A stretch of DNA of 49,606 bases from Pseudomonadota bacterium (lineage in GTDB: Bacteria; Pseudomonadota; Alphaproteobacteria; Rhizobiales; Xanthobacteraceae), in the NCBI GenBank assembly GCA_023423415.1, contig JAFAFP010000083.1, positions 1 to 49,606 on the forward strand, given 5' to 3'. The position numbers were made by a program, and so were the translations under genes. Below, piece by piece: positions 26,010 through 34,324 of this stretch; within the stretch, counting starts at the first letter, position 1, and every line of letters begins with the position of its first letter. Below the pieces are notes generated by a model. That model saw nothing but the letters and a program-made list of their open reading frames with translations. It did not search any database and was not told where the DNA came from.

Positions 26010-27418
26010 CATCAATTCGCACGCGGCTTTTCGTCATCCTGGTGGCGACCACCAGCCTGGTCTGGCTCTCGGCCATTGTTTGGATCTTCTTCAGCACCCG
26101 CGCTGAGGTTGAGCATGTGCTCGACGCGCGATTGACGGAAGCCGCGCGCATGGTCAACTCGTTGTTGACCAGTCAGGACATTGATCCGAAACGGAGGGCG
26201 ACGCTGAGCCATTCGGCGATCGCCGCACACAGCGCTTACGGCCGGCAGTTGTCCTGTCAAATCTGGTCGCTTGACGGTAATCTTATTGGGCGCACGAATG
26301 ACGCACCGGATCAGCCACTTTCGAATCATAGCTCCGGGTTTTCCGAAACAACGATCGATGGTGACGTTTGGCGTGTCTTTGCTGTCGAGAACAAGGATCT
26401 CGGCGTTCGCGTTCTGGTTGGTGATAATCTTCGTGTTCGTGATCGGCTCGTCAGCGACGTCATCAAGGGGCTGGCGCTTCCCGCGATACTAATCCTGCCA
26501 TTGCTTGCGATGCTGATCTGGGTCAGTCTGCGGCGCGGTTTGGCGCCGCTCAACAGTATGGCCGCTTCGCTGGAGAGGCGCGGAGACTCGGATCTGAGTC
26601 CGCTTCCAACCGATGACAAGGCTCCGTCCGAAATTCGTCCCGTTGTGAAATCGCTTAACGGTCTTTTTTCAAGACTATCGCGCGCGCGTGAGCGCGAGCG
26701 CAATTTTACGGCTTTCGCGGCGCACGAGCTACGCACGCCGCTAGCCGGCCTGAAGACGCAAGCACAAATCGCACTCGGCAGTTCGGACCCCGCCGTTGTC
26801 GGAGGCGCCTTGCGGCACATTGTGCTGGCGGTGGACAGAACCTCGCGACTCGTGCGGCAGTTGCTCGACATGGCGGAGGTAGAATCTGGCGAGCACTCCA
26901 CGGCCGAGAGGAGAGTGAATGTCGGGCGCACGCTGGAGATGATCGGAAAAGATCTGCTGGTCAACAGGCAGCTCAAAGTTACGCTGGAAATGGACGACGA
27001 CCTTCACTCGCTCCATCTGATGATGGCGCCGGAGCTGTTCACTCTGGCCGCCCGTAATTTGATCGAGAATGCGCTGCTGCATTCTCCGGCGAATGGCATC
27101 GTCCGCTGCCGGATGATCCGCGCCGAATCAGAGGTTGGCATCGTGATCGAGGATCAGGGCCCGGGAATTCCAGATCATGAGCTCGCACGGGTGAGGGAGC
27201 GATTCTTCCGTGGGACGTACAAGACCGCGATCGGGAGCGGACTCGGACTGAGCATTGTGGAAGCAGCTTTGGAACGCGGCGATGCAAAGCTTGCTCTTGC
27301 TAACAGGGCCGGACGAGGGTTGCGCGCAACGATCGCAGTCACAGCCTCCCAAGTGTGGCAGACCCACCACACATCTGCCGATAGAGCGTTTCAGTCGTCC
27401 GCTGCGATCAGTGCTTAA
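26006..27418 (+). CDS. Sensor histidine kinase (PmrB/QseC-like)
   Basis: A 470-residue membrane kinase. First span RLFVILVATTSLVWLSAIVW, a periplasmic domain of about 130 residues with one Cys, then a second span near residues 155-175. The dimerisation helix carries His240 (FAAHELRTPLAGL). The N box (ARNLIENALLHSP) and the G boxes (EDQGPGIPD, GSGLGLSIVEA) are complete. The ATG at 26006 overlaps the regulator stop; the longer reading upstream lies in the regulator gene and is rejected. The lone periplasmic Cys (QLSCQIWSLDG) could be a redox sensor in this context, but that is speculation. Confidence 0.95.
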   Translation: MTSIRTRLFVILVATTSLVWLSAIVWIFFSTRAEVEHVLDARLTEAARMVNSLLTSQDIDPKRRATLSHSAIAAHSAYGRQLSCQIWSLDGNLIGRTNDAPDQPLSNHSSGFSETTIDGDVWRVFAVENKDLGVRVLVGDNLRVRDRLVSDVIKGLALPAILILPLLAMLIWVSLRRGLAPLNSMAASLERRGDSDLSPLPTDDKAPSEIRPVVKSLNGLFSRLSRARERERNFTAFAAHELRTPLAGLKTQAQIALGSSDPAVVGGALRHIVLAVDRTSRLVRQLLDMAEVESGEHSTAERRVNVGRTLEMIGKDLLVNRQLKVTLEMDDDLHSLHLMMAPELFTLAARNLIENALLHSPANGIVRCRMIRAESEVGIVIEDQGPGIPDHELARVRERFFRGTYKTAIGSGLGLSIVEAALERGDAKLALANRAGRGLRATIAVTASQVWQTHHTSADRAFQSSAAISA

Positions 27419-27430
27419 GTCTGCCTTAAG
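27414..27430. promoter_or_regulatory. Second PmrA-like box, upstream of dsbD
   Basis: CTTAAG at 27414-27419 and 27425-27430, again exactly 11 bp apart, overlapping the end of the kinase gene about 70 bp before dsbD. It is the same motif as the box at 25284-25300. Confidence 0.82.
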
Positions 27431-27498
27431 CTGCCAGGGAAACTCAAGCAGCCGATTTTCGCGAGACCGTTCGCGTCAATTCGGAGGGCTTGGTCTTG

Positions 27499-29340
27499 GT
27501 GGGACGTTTGGCGTTGCGGGTTATCACCGCATTTCTGATATCGCTGTTGCACCTCGTTCTGGTGCCGGCGGCTTTCGGGCAGAAATCCATTCTGAGCACC
27601 GATGAGGCGTTCCAGCTTCGTGCCACGCGGACGGCTCAGGATGCGATCCAGCTCGATTGGAGGATCCGGCGGGGCTACTATCTCTATCGCGACAAATTCG
27701 CTGTGAAGGATGCCAGCAACGAGACGATCGAGATCGTCACGCCGCCCGGCATCATGAAGGACGATCCAAACTTCGGCACAACCGAAATCTACCTAAATCA
27801 GGTTGAGATAGGCCTGTCCGGCTCCAATCTTGAGGCAAAGGGTGCGGGATCCATCGTCATCACCTATCAGGGCTGTCAGGATCGCGGCATCTGCTATCTT
27901 CCGGTCACCAAGCGTCTCGATCTGTCGTCGTTGGAAATCCAGGACGACAGCCTCGCGCAGACCACCGCACAGCTCGACGCGGCAATCGAATGGAAACCGA
28001 CCACCAGCGATACTGCGCCGACCAAATCGATCACCCTTGCTAGTGACAGCGTTGGCGGCCTGGTCTCGTCGCTCTTGTCCGAAGGTGGGGTTCTCTTACT
28101 CCTCGGGAGTTTTCTGCTTTTCGGCTTGGCACTCGCATTCACGCCATGTGTCTTTCCGATGTATCCGATCCTTGCCGGAGTTCTGACCAGATCGGGAGAG
28201 GCTCTGTCTCCGCGTCGCGGGTTTCTTCTCTCAAGCGTCTATGTGCTGGCCATGGCCTCCGCCTTCGGTCTTCTTGGAGTAGCGGCTGCCTGGTCCGGCG
28301 CCAATCTGCAGATTGCGCTGCAATCGCCGGCCGCCATCATCGCGGTTTCGATCCTGTTTGTAGCGCTCGCGCTGTCGATGTTCGGCCTCTACGAGTTGCA
28401 GTTGCCATCGCGCTGGGTCAATGCGATCAGCGGCACAGGATCAACCAATGCCGGTAACGTTCGCTCTGCGGCCGTGCTTGGCCTGACGTCCGCTCTCATC
28501 GTCGGGCCGTGTGTGACAGCGCCTCTTGCCGGCGCTTTGCTTTACATCAGCCAGACCGGTGATGTGATGCTCGGTGCCGCAGCGCTGTTCGCCCTCGGCA
28601 TCGGAAAGGGAATTCCGCTCGTCATCTTTGGCACATTCGGCGCAAAGGCGCTGCCGAAGGCGGGGGCCTGGATGGAAACGGTGAAGCGCGCGTTCGGCCT
28701 GGTGTTCCTGGCTACCGCCGTTTGGTTGATCTCACGGATCATTCCCGATCACTATGGCCTTGCACTTTGGGCGTTGCTGCTGATCGGAGCCAGTGTCTAT
28801 CTCGGTGCGTTCGACACAATGACCGCCGATACGCCGGGCCGGCATCGCGCTGCGAAAGCGGTCGGCCTGATTGCCGGCCTCTATGGTGTCCTCCTTGCGG
28901 TTGGCGCCGCGGCCGGTGCCGGCGATCCGTTCCGGCCACTTGCACCGCTGGTCCAACGCTCGACTCCGACGGATGCTCTGGCCTTCGCGACCGTGCGCAA
29001 CTCCGACGATCTGAACCGGCGTATCGCCCAAGCGGATGGGCGGCCAAGCCTTCTCTACTTAACGGCTGACTGGTGCGTGACCTGCGCAATCATCGAACGC
29101 AACGTCTTGCCCGATCCTGCGGTCCGTGACCGGCTCGCGGCATTCAATCTCATCAAGGCCGATGTCACCGACAACGGCATTGCGCAGCAACAAATGATGC
29201 AGTCGCTCCGGGTGGTCGGACCGCCTACCATGATCCTGGTCTATGCTGACGGCCGCGAAGTATCCGGATCAAGACTCGTCGGCGATGTGACCGTTGCAAG
29301 CCTCCTGGCAGCAGCCGAGAAAGCGAAGACCAGCCCGTGA
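27499..29340 (+). CDS. dsbD: Thiol:disulfide interchange protein DsbD
   Basis: Carries electrons from cytoplasmic thioredoxin across the inner membrane to periplasmic partners. Of about 613 residues, the first 25 are a signal peptide. An N-terminal DsbD-alpha-like domain follows (YYLYRDKFAVKDA ... YQGCQDRGICYLPVTK, with the Cys pair). An eight-span membrane domain has Cys in FTPCVFPMYPILAGV and GPCVTAPLAGALL, and the C-terminal thioredoxin domain has DWCVTCAIIE. All three Cys pairs are present. The start is uncertain: GGAGGG at 27483-27488 best serves TTG 27496 or GTG 27499. The TlpA-like gene overlaps the stop. Confidence 0.94.
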   Translation: MGRLALRVITAFLISLLHLVLVPAAFGQKSILSTDEAFQLRATRTAQDAIQLDWRIRRGYYLYRDKFAVKDASNETIEIVTPPGIMKDDPNFGTTEIYLNQVEIGLSGSNLEAKGAGSIVITYQGCQDRGICYLPVTKRLDLSSLEIQDDSLAQTTAQLDAAIEWKPTTSDTAPTKSITLASDSVGGLVSSLLSEGGVLLLLGSFLLFGLALAFTPCVFPMYPILAGVLTRSGEALSPRRGFLLSSVYVLAMASAFGLLGVAAAWSGANLQIALQSPAAIIAVSILFVALALSMFGLYELQLPSRWVNAISGTGSTNAGNVRSAAVLGLTSALIVGPCVTAPLAGALLYISQTGDVMLGAAALFALGIGKGIPLVIFGTFGAKALPKAGAWMETVKRAFGLVFLATAVWLISRIIPDHYGLALWALLLIGASVYLGAFDTMTADTPGRHRAAKAVGLIAGLYGVLLAVGAAAGAGDPFRPLAPLVQRSTPTDALAFATVRNSDDLNRRIAQADGRPSLLYLTADWCVTCAIIERNVLPDPAVRDRLAAFNLIKADVTDNGIAQQQMMQSLRVVGPPTMILVYADGREVSGSRLVGDVTVASLLAAAEKAKTSP

Positions 29341-30137
29341 ATGCAATATCAATCGGTCCGCTGCTGCTTGCGGGAGACCGTTTGGCGGCAGCCATAGGCA
29401 TTGCTGTTTTTACATTTGTCACAGCTGTGATCGCTGCCCGTGTCGATTCCCGTATCGGCCGCTGGTCGATGCATGCGCTGGTCGGCGGGTTCATCGCCGC
29501 TCGGCTGGGGCATGTGATCGAATATGCAACCAACTTCGCCGCTGAGCCGTGGCGCGTGTTCGCGGTGTGGCAAGGCGGCTTTTCCTGGATCTGGGGTGCA
29601 GCCGCGGTCATTGCGATCACGCTCTATCACCTAAGGACAGTTCGCCTGAATCTCTGGGCGGCCTTCGCCCTCGCTGTATCACTGGTGGCCTGGAACACGG
29701 CGTATCAACTCACCAGCGCGACCGCGACAACACCCCTGCCTTCCATTTCGCTCAAGCAACTGAATGGCGGTTCAGTCAAGCTTGAAAGGTTCAAGGGCAA
29801 ACCGCTTGTCATCAACCTCTGGGCGACCTGGTGCCCACCATGCCGGGATGAAATGCCGATGATGGCCGAGGTTGCTGCTGCGACCGACAAGGTCACCTTC
29901 CTGTTCATCAACCACGCAGAAATGCCGGCGACGATCAAGGCATTCCTCGATTCCGAAAACATCAAGATAGAGCATGTCTTGCTTGATCCGAATTCACAGA
30001 TCGCGGGCCACTACAAAACACGCGGGCTACCGATGACCCTGTTCATCGGCGCAGACGGACTCAGCCGCGTAACCTATTTTGGCGAAGTATCACGCGAAGC
30101 ACTCAGCAAATACGTATCCCGGCTTTTGGAGGAATGA
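29337..30137 (+). CDS. Membrane-anchored TlpA-like thioredoxin
   Basis: A 266-residue fusion. Residues 1-120 hold about four membrane spans that resemble the core of prolipoprotein diacylglyceryl transferase (RIGRWSMHALVGGFIAARLGH) without its catalytic motif. Residues 130-266 are a TlpA/ResA-type thioredoxin with LWATWCPPCRDEMPMMAE and cis-Pro TRGLPMTLFIG. It probably accepts electrons from DsbD and reduces periplasmic thiols. GTG 29337 overlaps the dsbD stop (GTGA), and the next gene overlaps its own stop, so the three genes are one operon. Confidence 0.9.
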   Translation: MNAISIGPLLLAGDRLAAAIGIAVFTFVTAVIAARVDSRIGRWSMHALVGGFIAARLGHVIEYATNFAAEPWRVFAVWQGGFSWIWGAAAVIAITLYHLRTVRLNLWAAFALAVSLVAWNTAYQLTSATATTPLPSISLKQLNGGSVKLERFKGKPLVINLWATWCPPCRDEMPMMAEVAAATDKVTFLFINHAEMPATIKAFLDSENIKIEHVLLDPNSQIAGHYKTRGLPMTLFIGADGLSRVTYFGEVSREALSKYVSRLLEE

Positions 30138-30832
30138 TGTTCGTGATGTCCACTCGCTTGATATCGAGTATCGTCCTACAGGCCGGTGTCATGATATTGG
30201 CGGCGCTCACCGTGTCCGGTTGCGTCGGTGCCGATGGAGGTGCATCCGGCGGGACCGCTGCCATCCGTCCAACAATCAATCCCGATGCCGCTGCCATGTA
30301 TCGTGAGATCAATGACAATGGCACCGTCATTCCGGCGGTCGACGTATCGAAGATCGATCCGAAGAATATTCGACAGGTGGTGAAGGATCCGACGGGAGAG
30401 TCACCCGGCACTGTCGTCGTCGACCCAAAAGGCCGCTTTGTCTATCTGGTCATGGAGGGCGGCAAGGCGATGCGCTATGGCGCTGGCGTCGGCAAGGCCG
30501 GCCTTGAATTCCAGGGCACCGCGACGATCGATCGCAAAGGCGCTTGGCCCCGATGGACGCCCACCCCGAACATGATCCGTCGTGAGCCCGATCGTTACGA
30601 ACGCTGGGCAAAGGGTATGGGCGGCGGCATCGCCAATCCGCTGGGCGCACGCGCGCTGTATCTCCACAAAAACGGTGAGGACACGCTTTACCGCATTCAC
30701 GGTACCAATGAGCCCGACACCATCGGGGACGCCGTATCATCCGGCTGTATCAGACTGTTCAATCAGGACATCATCGATTTATATAATCGAGTTCCCAAGG
30801 ACACGCGGGTCGTTGTTCTAGGCTCCTCGTAG
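30134..30832 (+). CDS. L,D-transpeptidase lipoprotein (ErfK/YbiS family)
   Basis: A 232-residue enzyme that makes 3-3 peptidoglycan cross-links or anchors proteins to peptidoglycan. The lipobox LTVSGC (Cys30) marks it as a lipoprotein. The YkuD domain spans residues 90-230: VVVDPKGRFVYLV, IHGTNEPDTIG and the catalytic SSGCIRLFNQD with Cys205. GGAGGA precedes ATGATG at 30134, overlapping the TlpA-like gene. Being in one operon with DsbD and TlpA suggests its active Cys is kept reduced by them; E. coli DsbG protects ErfK, YbiS and YnhG in this way. Confidence 0.94.
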   Translation: MMFVMSTRLISSIVLQAGVMILAALTVSGCVGADGGASGGTAAIRPTINPDAAAMYREINDNGTVIPAVDVSKIDPKNIRQVVKDPTGESPGTVVVDPKGRFVYLVMEGGKAMRYGAGVGKAGLEFQGTATIDRKGAWPRWTPTPNMIRREPDRYERWAKGMGGGIANPLGARALYLHKNGEDTLYRIHGTNEPDTIGDAVSSGCIRLFNQDIIDLYNRVPKDTRVVVLGSS

Positions 30833-30936
30833 ATGTCTCTGAATCGTCGTAGATATGCGTGATCAGTCGCTTTCCGCCAGGAGCACGAAGATCGCGCTGT
30901 CGCTTTTCGATCTCCCGTTCATCGTGTTTCAAGATT

Positions 30937-31011
30937 TGGAGCCCCGCGCTGGATTCGAACCAGCGGTGCAAGGATTTGCAATCCTTTGCGTACCCACTCC
31001 GCCACGCGGCC
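30937..31011 (-). tRNA. tRNA-Cys (GCA) with atypical acceptor stem
   Basis: The D arm (TGGCGGAGTGGGTACGC), anticodon arm (AAGGA-TTGCAAA-TCCTT, anticodon GCA), T arm (GCTGG-TTCGAAT-CCAGC), U73 and encoded CCA are all normal. The 5' strand GGCCGCG and 3' strand GCGGGGC pair at only three of seven positions as I align them; a shifted pairing CCGCG/CGCGG costs one T-stem pair. It starts 15 bases past the aminotransferase stop on the same strand. It may be a pseudo-tRNA or have been altered by recombination. Confidence 0.75.
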
Positions 31012-31026
31012 GCCTTCTTATGTGCC

Positions 31027-32211
31027 CTAAACCGTGCGCTTGGAGAGCCGAGCAAGCGATTGATCAAGACGTCCGGCAAACAGCCGAATTTCCCCGTCGG
31101 TGACGATGAGCGGCGGCAACACACGCGTCACATTGTCTCCAGCGGCAATCGTCAGCACCTTCGCATCCACACGCAGCGTTTCGACGATGTCCTGCGGAGG
31201 ACGTGTTGTTTTGATTCCGAGCATCAAACCGTGTCCGCGCACCTCAACAATGAGGTCGGTATAACGCGCGGCCACGTCCTTCAGCAAAGCATGCAGCAAC
31301 TCTCCCTTGCGGCGGACCTCGGCGAGAAAAACATCGTTCATTACAATGTCGAGCACGGCATTTGCGATTGCGCCGGCGAGGGGATTGCCGCCGAAAGTTG
31401 ATCCGTGCGCTCCCGGTGTCATGCCAAACGCCGCATGCCGGGTGGCGAGGCAGGCGCCGATGGGGAAGCCACCGCCGAGTCCTTTCGCCAAACTCATGAT
31501 GTCAGGCACGACGCCTGTCTCCTGATGTGCGAAGAGATAGCCCGTGCGCCCCATTCCGCACTGTATTTCGTCGAAGATCAGGAGAAGGCCGAACGCGTCG
31601 CAAAGGTCGCGGAGCTGGCGCAGGAACGTGTGGCTCACTGGCCTGATCCCGCTTTCCCCCTGGATGGGCTCGATCATAATGGCTGCCGTTTCCTTGCCGA
31701 TACAGGCACGGACTGCTTCTATGTCATCAAGTGGACATTGATCGAACCCATCGACCGCGGGGCCGAAACCATCAAGATATTTCCGATTGCCGCCGGCGCC
31801 CATCGTAGCCAGAGTCCGACCGTGGAAGGCCCCCTGGAAGGTAATGATGCGCCAGCGCTCTGGATGACCGCGCGCATCGTGATGCCGTCGCGCGATTTTG
31901 AGTGCGCATTCATTGGCCTCGGCCCCTGAATTCGCGAAGAATGCGACATCGGCGAAACATGCGGCGGTCAAGCGTTCAGCGAGACATTCGGTTGCGGGAA
32001 TCCGATAGACATTCGACAGGTGCCATAATTTGCGGCCCTGCCGTTCCAGGACTTCGACCAGATGCGGATGCGAATAGCCCAAGGCATTGACGGCAATGCC
32101 TGCGCCGAAATCGAGGTAGCGATCGCCGTTGGCTGTGACCAGCCAGGCACCTTCGCCATATTCGAACAGCACCGATGCTGGCTGGAAAACCGGAAGAAGT
32201 GCACTGGTCAT
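31027..32211 (-). CDS. Class-III aminotransferase (ArgD-like)
   Basis: A 394-residue PLP enzyme of the acetylornithine/4-aminobutyrate aminotransferase group. Marks are FANSGAEANECALKIARRHHD, FHGRTLATMGAGGN, the cofactor Asp in LLIFDEIQCGMGRTG, and the PLP-lysine in MSLAKGLGGGFPIGA. By sequence it looks like ArgD, but as the last gene of an ATGA-linked operon with 5-aminolevulinate synthase and pyridoxal kinase it may act on another omega-amino compound, such as aminolevulinate (inference). The tRNA-Cys lies directly after it. Confidence 0.9.
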   Translation of the reverse strand: MTSALLPVFQPASVLFEYGEGAWLVTANGDRYLDFGAGIAVNALGYSHPHLVEVLERQGRKLWHLSNVYRIPATECLAERLTAACFADVAFFANSGAEANECALKIARRHHDARGHPERWRIITFQGAFHGRTLATMGAGGNRKYLDGFGPAVDGFDQCPLDDIEAVRACIGKETAAIMIEPIQGESGIRPVSHTFLRQLRDLCDAFGLLLIFDEIQCGMGRTGYLFAHQETGVVPDIMSLAKGLGGGFPIGACLATRHAAFGMTPGAHGSTFGGNPLAGAIANAVLDIVMNDVFLAEVRRKGELLHALLKDVAARYTDLIVEVRGHGLMLGIKTTRPPQDIVETLRVDAKVLTIAAGDNVTRVLPPLIVTDGEIRLFAGRLDQSLARLSKRTV

Positions 32212-33473
32212 TCGACGCCTTCCATGGTGACGGCAGGAATGTCCGGTCGTGCGATTTCTGCCAATTCTCGCCAGCGCGGATAGGCTTGCCGTATCGCGAC
32301 CAGCGCTGCGATAAGCGCGTCTTCGTCTTCATCCGTATGGAGCGGGGTGGGCGTAATCCGCAGTCGTTCGGTCCCACGCGGCACGGTCGGATAGTTGATC
32401 GGCTGGATGTAGATGCCATGCTCGACCATGAGTCGATCGGTTATCGCCTTTGCCAATGCGGCGTCGCCGATCATCACGGGCAGGATGTGGCTGGGGCTCG
32501 GCAGAACCGGGATACCATGCGCCAGCATCTTCGCCTTGAGCGATGCTGCCCGTTTTGCAAGCGCGAGCCGGGCCGAACCGTCCTCCTTCAGGTGATGCAG
32601 AGCCGCGCGGATGCCAGCGACCACCGAAGGCGGCAAAGCTGTGCTGAAAATGAAACCGGGTGCGAAGCTGCGAACGAAATCGACTGCATCATGGCTGCCG
32701 GCGATATACCCCCCGATTGAACCGAACCCCTTGCTAAGTGTCCCCTGAAACATGTCGATGCGGTCGAGAAGACCGTCCCGCTCGGCAACGCCAGCACCGC
32801 GCGTGCCATAGAGGCCAACGGCATGGACCTCATCGACGTAGGTAAAAGCATTGTGTCGCTCCGCGAGATCGCAGATCGCTCCTATCGGCGCAAAGTCGCC
32901 ATCCATGGAGTAGCAGCTTTCGAAGCAGATCAGCTTCGGCCGATATTTGCAGACGGAGGCGAGCTGCCGCTCGAGGTCACGCCAATTATTGTGCGCAAAC
33001 ACGCGTTTCTCTGCGCCGGAGCGACGAATGCCCTCGATCATGGACGCATGGTTCAAGGCATCGGAGAAGATCACGCAGCCAGGCAGCAGACGGCCGAGAG
33101 ATGAAAGAGCGGCGTCGTTCGCGACATAGCCCGAGGTGAACAACAAGGCGGACTGCTTGCCGTGCAGATCAGCGAGCTCCCGTTCAAGCAGGACGTGCTC
33201 ATGGCTTGTGCCCGAGATGTTGCGTGTGCCGCCAGCACCCGCGCCATACTGTTCTAGGGCGCCGCGTGCCGCGCCTATGACGTCAGGATGGATGCCCATC
33301 GACAGATAGTCGTTGGAACACCAGATGGTGACGCGTCTGCCAACCCGATGATCGAAAGCGTGAATGCCGCTCTGTGCCTCCCGTTCGAGGTCAGCGAAAA
33401 CGCGATAGCGTCCTTCCCGCTGCAATTGGGCCAGCTCATTTACGAAGAAATCCTGATAGTTAAACAAGGTCAT
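32208..33473 (-). CDS. hemA: 5-Aminolevulinate synthase
   Basis: Condenses glycine and succinyl-CoA to 5-aminolevulinate, the first haem precursor in Alphaproteobacteria, with PLP. At 421 residues it has the ALAS start YQDFFVNELAQLQREGRYRVF, CSNDYLSMG, GAGGTRNISGTSHEHVLLE, DEVHAVGLYG and the PLP-lysine in QGTLSKGFGSIGGY. The C-terminal INYPTVPRGTERLRITPTPLH is also ALAS-typical. Stop and start codons overlap its neighbours by ATGA on both sides. Alphaproteobacteria often keep a second hemA; this copy is probably specialised and under MocR control. Confidence 0.94.
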   Translation of the reverse strand: MTLFNYQDFFVNELAQLQREGRYRVFADLEREAQSGIHAFDHRVGRRVTIWCSNDYLSMGIHPDVIGAARGALEQYGAGAGGTRNISGTSHEHVLLERELADLHGKQSALLFTSGYVANDAALSSLGRLLPGCVIFSDALNHASMIEGIRRSGAEKRVFAHNNWRDLERQLASVCKYRPKLICFESCYSMDGDFAPIGAICDLAERHNAFTYVDEVHAVGLYGTRGAGVAERDGLLDRIDMFQGTLSKGFGSIGGYIAGSHDAVDFVRSFAPGFIFSTALPPSVVAGIRAALHHLKEDGSARLALAKRAASLKAKMLAHGIPVLPSPSHILPVMIGDAALAKAITDRLMVEHGIYIQPINYPTVPRGTERLRITPTPLHTDEDEDALIAALVAIRQAYPRWRELAEIARPDIPAVTMEGVE

Positions 33474-34324
33474 TGAGGGGTCGCCCTGCGGACAGGTCCA
33501 AGCGTTTCGATGACGCTGGCGAGCTGCATTTCGTGCTCACCCACCGCCATGGTGCGTCCAAGGACTTCGAGTACGATGGTGGCGGCGTCGCGCGCCGCTT
33601 CGACAAGTGTGCCGCCGTGCGCGAGTTTGGCGGTCAGAAGGCCCGTGTATAGATCGCCTGTCCCAACTGGTACCAAGGGCAAACGCGCCGATGTTAGTCG
33701 CGTGCGTGAGTTGCCTTCGAAGACGATATTCTCCAGCGCATCGTTTGGGGTGTCGGCCAGAGTGCAGCCGGTGACGACCAATCGCGCTCCGCGCAGCGCC
33801 TGTATTTTTGTGACCTCCGCGTCGAGCTGGTGCCAGTTTGACGGCTGACTTTGCGTCATCAGCCCAACCTCGAACTGATTGGGCGTCAGCAAATCTGCCA
33901 GCGGCACGAGTTCGTCGCACAGGCATTCGACCACCTGATCGGCGACAAACACCCCGAGATTGGCGTCGCCCATGACCGGATCGCAGATATAAGTGATGGC
34001 CGGGTTGAGTTGCCTTGCCCGCCGGACGAAGGTGGCGACCACTTGACCATTGGCCCGGGAACCAAGGTAGCCGGAAACGATGTAGCGGCTCGCTTCGATC
34101 AACCCCCGCTCCTCGACGCCGCGCAGCAGGTCGCCAATAAGCTCCGATTCCAGAACACGCCCGCGCATGGTTTCGAAGCCGGGATGGTTCGAGAGCAACG
34201 TTGTCGGAACCGCCGCGACATTCAGCCCGTGGACCTGCATCGGCAGGACGGCGGCGCTGTTGCCGACATGCCCATGCACGACCTGGCTCTGGATCGAAAT
34301 GATGGAGGTCGTCATGGCCATCAT
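33470..34324 (-). CDS. pdxY: Pyridoxal kinase
   Basis: Phosphorylates pyridoxal (and often pyridoxine) to the 5'-phosphate for vitamin B6 salvage. Of 284 residues, the opening SIISIQSQVVHGHVGNSAAV is the family signature, ICDPVMGD binds the nucleotide, LTPNQFEVGLM follows, and VPVGTGDLYTGLLTA holds the anion hole and catalytic Asp. The start at 34324 gives an ATGA overlap with the transporter gene, matching the other junctions of this operon. A longer in-frame reading to 35767 is antisense to the transporter frame and is rejected. Confidence 0.94.
   Translation of the reverse strand: MMAMTTSIISIQSQVVHGHVGNSAAVLPMQVHGLNVAAVPTTLLSNHPGFETMRGRVLESELIGDLLRGVEERGLIEASRYIVSGYLGSRANGQVVATFVRRARQLNPAITYICDPVMGDANLGVFVADQVVECLCDELVPLADLLTPNQFEVGLMTQSQPSNWHQLDAEVTKIQALRGARLVVTGCTLADTPNDALENIVFEGNSRTRLTSARLPLVPVGTGDLYTGLLTAKLAHGGTLVEAARDAATIVLEVLGRTMAVGEHEMQLASVIETLGPVRRATPQ

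Noticed and set aside
24549..31011. The redox cluster as an island inserted at tRNA-Cys
   Set aside because: No second copy of the tRNA-Cys 3' end was found in the window and there is no integrase, so the idea has no direct support.
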